A DNA stretch of 64,000 nucleotides from Wohlfahrtiimonas chitiniclastica DSM 18708 (lineage in GTDB: Bacteria; Pseudomonadota; Gammaproteobacteria; Cardiobacteriales; Wohlfahrtiimonadaceae), in assembly GCF_000375345.1 (NCBI RefSeq), contig NZ_AQXD01000001.1, forward strand, positions 200,599-264,598. Direction: 5' to 3'. Under the pieces are notes generated by a model that made no database searches, had not been told where the DNA came from, and saw only the letters and a list, made by a program, of their open reading frames with translations. Position 1 is the first letter of the stretch. Each line of letters opens with the position of its first letter. The translations under genes were made by a program, and so were the position numbers. Of the stretch, positions 26,138-33,196 are shown in pieces.

Positions 26138-26742
26138 TCAATGCCATCAACAGTCAAGAGATCAAAATGCGCCAATTAGAAGAGAGCGCCCACAATAAGA
26201 TCTTTGGCTTTTGGATCTATTTAATGGCCGATGCCATCATCTTTGGCACATTCTTCGCGGTGTTCGTGGTGTTGGTGCGAAATACAACCGATGGACATAC
26301 GCCACAAAGTTTATTTGATCTTGGCAATGCTTTTGTGGAGACAATGGCGCTCTTAACAAGTAGCTTAACGTGCGGGCTTGCGATGCTCTCTTTAAATGCA
26401 GGGCGCATCAAGCAAACTTTGTGGTTATTGGTGGCGACTTTTATCTTTGGGGGGATTTTCCTCACCTTAGAAATTCGTGAGTTCATCGGCTTTATTGACA
26501 TTGGCGCAACCCCCCAAAGCAGTGGATTTTTATCAGGCTTTTTCTCCTTGGTGGGACTCCATGGTTTTCACTTATCCATCGGGATGATTTGGATGCTGGT
26601 GATGATGTTTCAATTGGCGTTGAAAGGCTCAACATTAGAAACACGCACGCGCCTTAAACTCTTTAGCCTCTTTTGGCACTTTTTGGACATCATTTGGATC
26701 TGCATTTTCTCCATCGTCTATTTAATGGGGGTATCACTATGA
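26134..26742 (+). CDS. cyoC: Cytochrome bo3 ubiquinol oxidase subunit III
   Basis: A 202-residue, five-helix membrane protein of the COX3 family, with FGFWIYLMADAIIFGTFFA at about 26-44 and a GLHGFHLSIGMIWM block. It stabilises the oxidase complex. The start overlaps the cyoB stop (ATGA) with AAGGAGG at 26121-26127, and its own stop overlaps the cyoD start. Confidence 0.95.
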   Translation: MINAINSQEIKMRQLEESAHNKIFGFWIYLMADAIIFGTFFAVFVVLVRNTTDGHTPQSLFDLGNAFVETMALLTSSLTCGLAMLSLNAGRIKQTLWLLVATFIFGGIFLTLEIREFIGFIDIGATPQSSGFLSGFFSLVGLHGFHLSIGMIWMLVMMFQLALKGSTLETRTRLKLFSLFWHFLDIIWICIFSIVYLMGVSL

Positions 26743-27065
26743 CCACAAATAATCGCTCAGATTTGATTCACTATTTGGTGGGTTATGGCTTTTCCATCGC
26801 ATTGACTTTAGCGGCGTTTGGCACAGTGGTGTATTTGAAAGACGTGGTGGCCATTGGCTTATTGGCATCGATCATCGCCGTGTGTGGCATCACGCAAATT
26901 TTTGTGCAGATCGTCTATTTCCTACACATCAAAAAATCAGACAATGATGGCTGGAATGTGGCATCTCTGTCATTTACCGGAATCATTTTATTGATCGTCA
27001 TTGGCGGTTCAGGTTGGGTGATGTATTACCTACACATGAACATGATGCCAGAATTGCCGATGTGA
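26739..27065 (+). CDS. cyoD: Cytochrome bo3 ubiquinol oxidase subunit IV
   Basis: The ATG at 26739 overlaps the cyoC stop codon and gives 108 residues with three membrane helices, the usual CyoD size. The QIFVQIVYFLHIKKSDNDGW segment is characteristic. It assists assembly of the CuB centre in the oxidase. A longer reading from 26673 would lie inside cyoC and is unlikely. Confidence 0.93.
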   Translation: MTTNNRSDLIHYLVGYGFSIALTLAAFGTVVYLKDVVAIGLLASIIAVCGITQIFVQIVYFLHIKKSDNDGWNVASLSFTGIILLIVIGGSGWVMYYLHMNMMPELPM

Positions 27066-27922
27066 TGCCTATGCGCCCGTATTTAAAGCTCATTAAACAT
27101 GGCATCATTTTGGGCAATTTAATGCCGGTGCTGGCAGGATTTTTGCTGGCATATGGTGCTGTGGGTCAATGGCAGGGCGCGCGTTTACTGTACACTTTGA
27201 TTGGCATCACAGGCGTGATGATTTCTGCCACTGTGTGGAATAACATCATCGACCGTGACATTGATCGGCACATGGCGCGCACGAAAAACCGCCCATTGGT
27301 CAATGGTGAAATTTCGTTAGAAATGGCCGTTGCCATTGCGGTGATTGCATCACTTGTGGGTTTTAGTATGCTGTATGGATTGGTGAATCCACTCAGTGGT
27401 CATTTAGCCATGATTGGCTTTGTGGATTATGTGATTTTGTATTCGCTCTTTTTTAAGCGCAATTCACGGCTTAGCATTGTGGTGGGCAGCATTTCTGGTG
27501 CGGTGCCGCCTTTGGTGGGTTACGTGGCGCTCAAAGGGCAATTAGACATGACGGTGGTGTGTTTATTCATTATCTTTTCGACATGGCAAATAGCGCATTC
27601 TTATGCAATTGCGCTCTATCGAAAAGCTGATTATTTGGCCACAAACATTCCGATGCCGCCGCTTTTTATCACATTTGAGCGCACACAAATGCGCATGCTT
27701 GCTTATGTCAGTGCCATGATTTTGGCAGTGCTCTATTTAGCAGCCTTTGAGGTGCGAGGTTTTTGGTTGCCAAGCGTAATGGTGATCACGGTTGCCGCTT
27801 GGTGGTTCAGCTTACAGCGCCCGATTCATAAAAGCGAAGAAGCGTGGGGTAAGCAGCAGTTTTTGAATTCTTTGTGGGTGATCATGGCATTGTGTCTATG
27901 GATGATGCTCACAGCCCTTTAG
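27065..27922 (+). CDS. cyoE: Protoheme IX farnesyltransferase (heme O synthase)
   Basis: A 285-residue UbiA-family membrane enzyme that adds a farnesyl group to heme B, making heme O for the bo3 oxidase. The first aspartate-rich motif reads NNIIDRDIDRHMARTKNRPL, and a second region with ALYRKADYLATNIPM follows. About nine hydrophobic helices are present. The start at 27065 shares one base with the cyoD stop; an ATG at 27071 is also possible. A VOC gene follows after nine bases with its own GGAGG. Confidence 0.95.
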   Translation: MPMRPYLKLIKHGIILGNLMPVLAGFLLAYGAVGQWQGARLLYTLIGITGVMISATVWNNIIDRDIDRHMARTKNRPLVNGEISLEMAVAIAVIASLVGFSMLYGLVNPLSGHLAMIGFVDYVILYSLFFKRNSRLSIVVGSISGAVPPLVGYVALKGQLDMTVVCLFIIFSTWQIAHSYAIALYRKADYLATNIPMPPLFITFERTQMRMLAYVSAMILAVLYLAAFEVRGFWLPSVMVITVAAWWFSLQRPIHKSEEAWGKQQFLNSLWVIMALCLWMMLTAL

Positions 27923-27931
27923 GAGGAAACG

Positions 27932-28504
27932 ATGACAGAACGATTGACGACGGTTCAATGTGCAAAAGATGCCTTTGGTGAATTGCCAAGAGGGATTCAT
28001 CACTTAGGTGTGACGGTCCCGGACATTGATGCCGCCACGACATTTTTCCGTAAAGCCCTCGGGGCAAAGTGGTGTTATGACGGTTTAACCTTACAAGATG
28101 AACCGCGCGGTGGGCAAATTGTTGAGTTGCAATTAGGTTTGCCAAAGGGCGCGAAGATCATTCGTCAGCGCATGCTCAGAATTGGCAACGGACCGGGGCT
28201 TGAGCTCTTTGAAATTAAAGCGCTGGAGCAGCGTAAGCCTTTGCGTTTGTGTGACTTTGGCATCAATCACATGGCGCTTTATTGTGATGATCTAGAAGCC
28301 TGTGTGGCGCGCATTCAAGCCGCAGGCGGGCAGTTATTGGATCAGATCCATGGCAATTCGCGCCATGAAGACAGCGAAGGCAATGGCAGTATTTATGCAT
28401 TGTCGCCTTGGGGCATGTTGATTGAACTGCAATCGATTCCGAATGGTTATTATTATGATGAAGACTCCGAAGCCACCGCATGGCTGCCGCAGCGGCGCGG
28501 GTAA
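27932..28504 (+). CDS. VOC-family (glyoxalase-like) protein at the end of the cyo operon
   Basis: The 190-residue protein is a vicinal-oxygen-chelate protein with two beta-alpha-beta modules: IHHLGVTVPDIDAATTFF (about 22-39) and INHMALYCDDLEACVARI (about 111-128). Candidate metal ligands are the histidine in each (IHHLG, INHMA) and the Glu in LIELQSIP. Such proteins include glyoxalases, dioxygenases and epimerases, and no substrate can be named. It begins nine bases after cyoE with GGAGG, so it should be expressed with the oxidase, an association whose meaning is unknown. Confidence 0.82.
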   Translation: MTERLTTVQCAKDAFGELPRGIHHLGVTVPDIDAATTFFRKALGAKWCYDGLTLQDEPRGGQIVELQLGLPKGAKIIRQRMLRIGNGPGLELFEIKALEQRKPLRLCDFGINHMALYCDDLEACVARIQAAGGQLLDQIHGNSRHEDSEGNGSIYALSPWGMLIELQSIPNGYYYDEDSEATAWLPQRRG

Positions 28505-28601
28505 AGTGGCAAAACTTTGACATTTATCAATGTTTTCAGATGTGGTATCATGCGCGCGAGTGAGGATTCATCCCCACATCGATACTATTGAAGGAGTTTA
28601 T

Positions 28602-29093
28602 ATGCGTTTAAAAAGTTTATTATTGTGTGTGCCATTTGCTTTGAGTTTAGCAGCTGCGGATACAAAAGCAGAAGCAGTGATCACACATAAAATGGACAAT
28701 TTCCCAATTGCTGAATCTGTAGAGATCAATGCGGGCAAAGACATCATCTTTTTAAGTGGCAAAGTGCCAACAAAAAAAGCTGCCGATTTACCAAATGCAG
28801 AATTGGCATCTTACGGTAACACAGAAGAGCAAACCATCAATGTGTTAGAACAAATCCAAGCGCATTTGGCTCAATTAGGCTTAAGCATGGAAGATGTGGT
28901 TAAAATGCAAGTGTTCTTAGTGGGCGGCGAAGAAACTGACGGCACAATGGATTTTAAAGGCTTCATGGATGGCTATACCAAATTCTTTGATGGCAAAAGC
29001 AGCAAATTACCCGCGCGTTCTGCATTTCAGGTGGCGAAGTTAGCAAACCCTGCATGGCGTGTAGAAATCGAAGTGACTGCGGTTCGTCCGTAA
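28602..29093 (+). CDS. Exported RidA/YjgF-family protein
   Basis: Read from ATG 28602 (AAGGAG at 28591-28596), the 163-residue product has a signal peptide (about 1-24) followed by a RidA fold: KDIIFLSGKVPTKKA, EEQTINVLEQIQAHLAQLGLSMEDVVKMQVFLV and SAFQVAKLANPAWRVEIEVTAV. Cytosolic RidA proteins hydrolyse reactive enamines or imines made by PLP enzymes. This member appears to be periplasmic and lacks the catalytic arginine context of RidA proper (AFQVAKLA in place of the usual arginine-bearing strand), so its activity is uncertain. Confidence 0.85.
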   Translation: MRLKSLLLCVPFALSLAAADTKAEAVITHKMDNFPIAESVEINAGKDIIFLSGKVPTKKAADLPNAELASYGNTEEQTINVLEQIQAHLAQLGLSMEDVVKMQVFLVGGEETDGTMDFKGFMDGYTKFFDGKSSKLPARSAFQVAKLANPAWRVEIEVTAVRP

Positions 29094-29103
29094 GCATTCG
29101 ATG

Positions 29104-29133
29104 AAAAAGCCTTGGGACGCCAAGGCTTTTTTT
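29104..29133. terminator. Bidirectional terminator between the RidA-like gene and the esterase gene
   Basis: A stem AAAGCCTTGG pairs with CCAAGGCTTT, with an inner loop of about five bases, a T-run downstream and an A-run upstream. Confidence 0.85.
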
Positions 29134-29144
29134 ATGCCTAAAAT

Positions 29145-29930
29145 TTAAGGCGCATCCACTTTTGATAAGAATTGATCGATGGCGCGCACCACAGCATCGG
29201 TTTTTTGTGCATGCACCCAATGACCTGCGCCTGCAATCACTTTTGCCTGCACATTTGGCAATTGCGCGGTGATCGCGGCTTGATCTTTACGGGAGACATA
29301 CGGTGAATCACCGCCCACAATGAATAAACAAGCACCGTTCCATGGGGCAATGGTTTCCCAACCCACGATGTTCGCGTATTGATTCTCTAAAACAGGCACA
29401 TTAAATTTCCATTCACCTTTGCCCGCGCGAAAGGATTTTAATAAAAACTGAATCACAAAGGGCTCGTCTAAATATTCAGCCATCGCAGCTGCAGCGATTT
29501 TACGATCCGTAATGCCTTGAGCACTCACGGCTTTGAGGGCAGCAAAAATCTCACTGTGACGATTTTCTTGATAAGCAACGGGCGCAACATCAATCACGAT
29601 TAAAGCCGTAATGCGATCATTCATCATTTCTGTCATGCGCATGGCGATTTTTCCGCCCATTGAATGGCCAATGATGATGGCTTTTTCCACATTGAGGTGA
29701 TCAAGCAGTGCCACGACATCTTTTGCCATCTCGCCATAATTCATGACATCTGTGTGAAAAGATTCGCCATGATTGCGCACATCCACTTGAATGGTGGTGT
29801 AATCAGCAAGGGCACGGGCGATCATGCCAAGGTTGTTCATGTCCCCAAATAGACCATGAATGAGCACAATCGGGGTGGCATGTCGAGGATTGTCCGGCTG
29901 CGTGATTTTATGATTGAGTAATGTATGCAT
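29145..29930 (-). CDS. Alpha/beta-hydrolase, YbfF-type esterase
   Basis: A 261-residue alpha/beta-hydrolase with the oxyanion HG motif (LIHGLFGD, 23-30), the nucleophile elbow GHSMGG with Ser90, and the C-terminal catalytic histidine in AGAGHWVH. The DVRNHGESFH motif after strand 4 is typical of YbfF and related short acyl esterases. Known relatives hydrolyse palmitoyl-CoA or malonyl esters weakly; the physiological substrate is not known. It is a single gene facing a convergent terminator. Confidence 0.87.
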   Translation of the reverse strand: MHTLLNHKITQPDNPRHATPIVLIHGLFGDMNNLGMIARALADYTTIQVDVRNHGESFHTDVMNYGEMAKDVVALLDHLNVEKAIIIGHSMGGKIAMRMTEMMNDRITALIVIDVAPVAYQENRHSEIFAALKAVSAQGITDRKIAAAAMAEYLDEPFVIQFLLKSFRAGKGEWKFNVPVLENQYANIVGWETIAPWNGACLFIVGGDSPYVSRKDQAAITAQLPNVQAKVIAGAGHWVHAQKTDAVVRAIDQFLSKVDAP

Positions 29931-30042
29931 AATTGTGTTTAAAATGAAGGATTATGGCAGAATTCTAACATAATGCATCACAATGGCGCATTATGCTCTA
30001 TGCTTTAACCATGATTCATCCACAATAAAGAAAGATAGAATA

Positions 30043-31287
30043 ATGAATAGTACAGTCATCATATTTTTATTGGTTTACACCGTTATGGCGTTAGGGAAGT
30101 TTCCGGGGCTCAAACTCGATCGCACGGGCGCTGCGCTTGTTGGCGCGCTTGCCATGTTGGTGATGGGCGCAATCAGCGGTCAAGAAGCATGGAATGCCAT
30201 CAGTTATCCAAGTTTAGGCTTATTGTTTGGTTTAATGGTGGTGTCGGGCGCTTTTGGCGTGTCAGGCTTTTACCGCTTTGCAGCCGAGCGCGTGGCGACG
30301 TTAAAAGTGAGTCCGCCAAAATTACTGGCCATTTTGATTGTAGTGTCGGGCGTTTTATCCTCAGTGTTAACGAATGATGTTGTGGTGGTGGCAATGACGC
30401 CACTGTTGATTGCAGTGACATTGTCGCGTGGTTTAAACCCGGTGCCATTTGTGTTGGCATTCTGCTTTGCTGCGAATACAGGATCAGCGGGCACATTGAT
30501 CGGTAGCCCACAAAATATGATCATTGCACAGCAGTTAGAACTCTCATTCACAGGATTGTTAAAGGTTGCAGGCGTGCCTGCTGTATTGTCACTGTTGATT
30601 GTGTGGGCGGCGATTGTGCTCATTTATCGTAATCGTTGGGATCTGCCGCCGTTTTATCGTAAAAGCCATGACACATCGCCGAATGTTGCGGTGCTCAATA
30701 CCGTAGAAACCATTAAAGCGAGCATCGTGACAGTGGCAGTGATCATCGCCTTTATGCTCAATATTTGGCCGCAAGCGATTGTGGCACTTGCAGGTGCGGC
30801 GGTGTTGCTGATGAATCGCAAAATCTCTTCCCAAGATGTGTTAAAAGAGGTGGATTATAGTTTGCTCATTTTGATCATGAGTCTATTTGTGGTCAATGCG
30901 GCGATGGCAAAAACAGGTTTACCACAAGCATTGCTCGGTGATTTAAAGGCCATTGGTTTGAATCTCAATGATCCTTTATCCCTCTTTTTCTCAAGCGCTG
31001 TATTGAGCAACATTGTGGGCAACAATCCTGCGGTGATGCTTCTTGCGCCTTATGTTCATGTGGGCAGCAATGCCGATGTGTTAGGTGCTGCTTTAGTGCT
31101 TGGCACAGGATTTTCCAGCAATTTAATCGTGTTTGGCAGTTTAGCCGGCATCATTGCCGTGGAGGAGAGCGCAAAATATGGCATCATGATCTCTTTTAAA
31201 GAGTTTGCCAAAGCGGGCGTTCCCGTCGCATGCATTTGCTTAGCGATGGCGGCGGCATGGATTGTTCTGTTAACTTTCATCCATTAG
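30043..31287 (+). CDS. ArsB/NhaD/CitM-superfamily anion transporter
   Basis: ATG 30043 is chosen because AGAAAGA lies just upstream; an earlier start at 29983 adds 20 polar residues. The 414-residue protein has about ten to eleven hydrophobic helices and family motifs SVLTNDVVVVAMTPLL (about 100-116), NTGSAGTLIGSPQNMI and SNIVGNNPAVMLL. The IT superfamily includes citrate, arsenite and sodium/proton carriers. The duplicated NxxxV and GSPQN elements fit the CitM/YbiR type, but the substrate is not readable. The DUF1622 gene follows with GGAGG overlapping its stop region, so they are likely cotranscribed. Confidence 0.83.
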   Translation: MNSTVIIFLLVYTVMALGKFPGLKLDRTGAALVGALAMLVMGAISGQEAWNAISYPSLGLLFGLMVVSGAFGVSGFYRFAAERVATLKVSPPKLLAILIVVSGVLSSVLTNDVVVVAMTPLLIAVTLSRGLNPVPFVLAFCFAANTGSAGTLIGSPQNMIIAQQLELSFTGLLKVAGVPAVLSLLIVWAAIVLIYRNRWDLPPFYRKSHDTSPNVAVLNTVETIKASIVTVAVIIAFMLNIWPQAIVALAGAAVLLMNRKISSQDVLKEVDYSLLILIMSLFVVNAAMAKTGLPQALLGDLKAIGLNLNDPLSLFFSSAVLSNIVGNNPAVMLLAPYVHVGSNADVLGAALVLGTGFSSNLIVFGSLAGIIAVEESAKYGIMISFKEFAKAGVPVACICLAMAAAWIVLLTFIH

Positions 31288-31295
31288 GAGGCAAT

Positions 31296-31640
31296 ATGTT
31301 GCATTTAATCACGCATTATACGGTGCTTGCACTCAATGTTTTTTCCATCGCCATTTTGCTTGTGGGCGTGATCAAAGCCTTTTTTGGTTTCATTATCAAT
31401 GAAGGCAAGGGCGGTGATCGCTTTGATGTGGCCTCTAAAAATAACCACATTAAAATCTATTTAGGCTCGTACATTTTATTGAGTTTAGAGGTGTTGATTG
31501 CCTCAGACATCATCGAAACCATCATGAATCCGAGTTTAGATGACATTTTAGTGCTTGCTGGCATTGTGGTGATTCGTACAACCATTTCTTACTTTTTAGG
31601 CAAAGAGATTGAAGTGGCGGAAAAAGAGCGCACATCTTAA
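31296..31640 (+). CDS. DUF1622 family small membrane protein
   Basis: The protein (114 residues from ATG 31296 with GGAGG five bases upstream) has three hydrophobic helices and the DUF1622 pattern: YLGSYILLSLEVLIASDIIETI and LVLAGIVVIRTTISYFLGKEIE. Members are conserved inner-membrane proteins of unknown function. It lies just downstream of an ArsB/CitM-type transporter and may be functionally linked, which is only a guess from position. Confidence 0.8.
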   Translation: MLHLITHYTVLALNVFSIAILLVGVIKAFFGFIINEGKGGDRFDVASKNNHIKIYLGSYILLSLEVLIASDIIETIMNPSLDDILVLAGIVVIRTTISYFLGKEIEVAEKERTS

Positions 31641-31642
31641 GT

Positions 31643-31685
31643 CAAAGTTATCCTAGGTTATCCACATCTTCTGTGGATAACTTTG
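31643..31685. promoter_or_regulatory. Palindrome containing two inverted DnaA-box consensus sites
   Basis: TTATCCACA (31658-31666) and its inverse TGTGGATAA (31672-31680) each match the strict DnaA box. They are nested inside an outer 11-bp inverted repeat (CAAAGTTATCC 31643-31653 with GGATAACTTTG 31675-31685). There is no T-run, so it is a poor terminator. It lies 260 bases upstream of rsmH and the dcw genes. Confidence 0.55.
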
Positions 31686-31709
31686 TGAAAAACTCATGAA
31701 ATTCCCCTC

Positions 31710-31736
31710 AAAACCCCATGCAATATTGGGGTTTTT
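31710..31736 (+). terminator. Terminator between the DUF1622 gene and the dcw cluster
   Basis: A 9-bp stem (AAAACCCCA with TGGGGTTTT), 8-base loop and a short T-run. Confidence 0.75.
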
Positions 31737-31858
31737 GGGTATGGTTTTTAAAAAAATAATTTAAATTCAAAGAGATGAATGTAATGGCATTGCAGCTGCA
31801 TGGAATGTGGCGTTGTGCACAAATGAGGTGCGCAATAATGATGCAGCCAAGGCGGCGC

Positions 31859-31918
31859 TTGGAAATAAGAGTGGAAATAAGAGTGGAAAAAAGTGGGGAA
31901 AAGTGGTAAAAGTATGGC
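31859..31918 (+). promoter_or_regulatory. MraZ-box-like tandem repeats upstream of rsmH
   Basis: TTGG at 31859, GTGG at 31871, 31883, 31893 and 31903, and GTATGG at 31912 lie on one face at 12, 12, 10, 10 and about 10-base steps. AAAGTGG recurs with a three-base gap. MraZ proteins bind direct repeats of this kind (TGGG or AAAGTGG cores every 10 bases) upstream of dcw genes. The mraZ gene itself is not in front of rsmH here. No clear -35/-10 pair could be placed. Confidence 0.6.
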
Positions 31919-31946
31919 ATAAAACTATATTTGGATCGATTTTTTC

Positions 31947-32873
31947 ATGTCAGAGTTTCAGCACGTTTCCGTTCTTTTAAATGAGGCGATTAATGCGCTC
32001 AATATTCAACCTGCCGGCGTCTACGTGGATGGGACATTTGGCCGCGGCGGTCATTCCTCTGAAATCCTAAAACGATTGACAGCAGGACACTTAATCAGCA
32101 TTGATCGCGACCCAACGGCGCAAGCCTGTGCCAAAGAGCGTTTTAAAGGGGCTGAAAATTTCACATTTTTTGCCGGCTGCATGAGTGATATTAAAGCGGC
32201 GGTGGCTTCTGCACATTTTGAAAAAGTCGATGGTGTATTGTTAGACATTGGTGTGTCATCACCTCAATTAGATGATGCAGAACGTGGCTTTAGCTTTATG
32301 AAAGATGGCCCGCTTGACATGCGCATGGACCCAACCTCTGGCATCAGTGCAGCGACATGGGTGGCAACGAGTGATTTTGCCACGATGGCCAGCGTCTTTC
32401 GTGAATTTGGGGAAGAGCGTTTTGCGGGTAAAATTGCCGGTCACATCATTAAATGCCGCGAGCTTGCCCCGATTGAAACCACTCATCAATTGGCAGAGAT
32501 CATCTCAGAAGCGGTGCCTTTTAAAGATAAACATAAACACCCGGCAACACGTGTGTTTCAAGCCATTCGCATTGCCGTCAATGAAGAGCTGACGGAGCTG
32601 AGCCAAACCTTAAATGCCGCCTATGATTTATTAAATCCTGGGGGTCGTTTAGTGGTGATCAGCTTCCACTCATTAGAGGATCGCATCGTGAAAAACTTCA
32701 TGAATCACCATGCGAAACCGAAAGATTTATTGCCAGATTTACCTGTGGCGCAGTTTGTGTCTGAGCCCACACTTAAATTGATCGGCAAACCTGTGAAAGC
32801 GAGCGATGAAGAGTCGCGTCATAATCCTCGGGCCAGAAGTGCCATCATGCGTATAGCGGAGAAATTACCGTGA
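31947..32873 (+). CDS. rsmH: 16S rRNA (cytosine-1402-N4) methyltransferase
   Basis: This 308-residue SAM-dependent methyltransferase modifies C1402 in the 16S rRNA decoding centre. The motif GTFGRGGHS (about 29-37), DRDPTAQACAKERF, LLDIGVSSPQLDDAERGFSF and the C-terminal NPRARSAIMRIAE block are diagnostic. It heads the dcw genes here; usually mraZ lies in front. The ribosome site is weak (GGAT about 12 bases upstream). The last four bases overlap the GTG start of ftsL. Confidence 0.96.
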   Translation: MSEFQHVSVLLNEAINALNIQPAGVYVDGTFGRGGHSSEILKRLTAGHLISIDRDPTAQACAKERFKGAENFTFFAGCMSDIKAAVASAHFEKVDGVLLDIGVSSPQLDDAERGFSFMKDGPLDMRMDPTSGISAATWVATSDFATMASVFREFGEERFAGKIAGHIIKCRELAPIETTHQLAEIISEAVPFKDKHKHPATRVFQAIRIAVNEELTELSQTLNAAYDLLNPGGRLVVISFHSLEDRIVKNFMNHHAKPKDLLPDLPVAQFVSEPTLKLIGKPVKASDEESRHNPRARSAIMRIAEKLP

Positions 32874-33193
32874 ATATCACAAAAAGTTTGGTGATTTTGT
32901 GTGGTTTAGCGCTCATTGCTGTGGGAATGTTAAAAATTCACACCACACAAGAGCATCGTCATTTATGGCATCAGTACGAAAAAGCACTGACGCAAAAAAT
33001 GGACTACGATACAGAGTGGAACAAACTCAAGTTAGAAGAGAGCATGTTGATCACAGCGGTGTTGATGGACAAAACGATCCGTGATCGCTTGAACATGGTA
33101 TTACCTAAACAAGAGAGCATCGTCTATGTGACAGAGAAAAAGACTGCAACATTGGTGAGTGCTCAAAATGATAAAGATCGTTACATTCAATAA
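32870..33193 (+). CDS. ftsL: Cell division protein FtsL
   Basis: A 107-residue bitopic protein starting at GTG within the rsmH stop region. It has a short cytoplasmic tail, one membrane helix (about 5-23) and a periplasmic coiled-coil segment with heptad leucines (about 28-80). FtsL joins FtsB and FtsQ at the septum and activates FtsWI. Sequence conservation is low in this family, so the assignment rests on size, topology and position between rsmH and ftsI. Confidence 0.85.
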   Translation: MNITKSLVILCGLALIAVGMLKIHTTQEHRHLWHQYEKALTQKMDYDTEWNKLKLEESMLITAVLMDKTIRDRLNMVLPKQESIVYVTEKKTATLVSAQNDKDRYIQ

Positions 33194-33196
33194 TTC

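Noticed and set aside
31859..31918. CRISPR-like array (regular short repeats)
   Set aside because: The period is 10-12 bases, far too short for CRISPR repeats and spacers, and no cas genes occur; the pattern fits an operator array.
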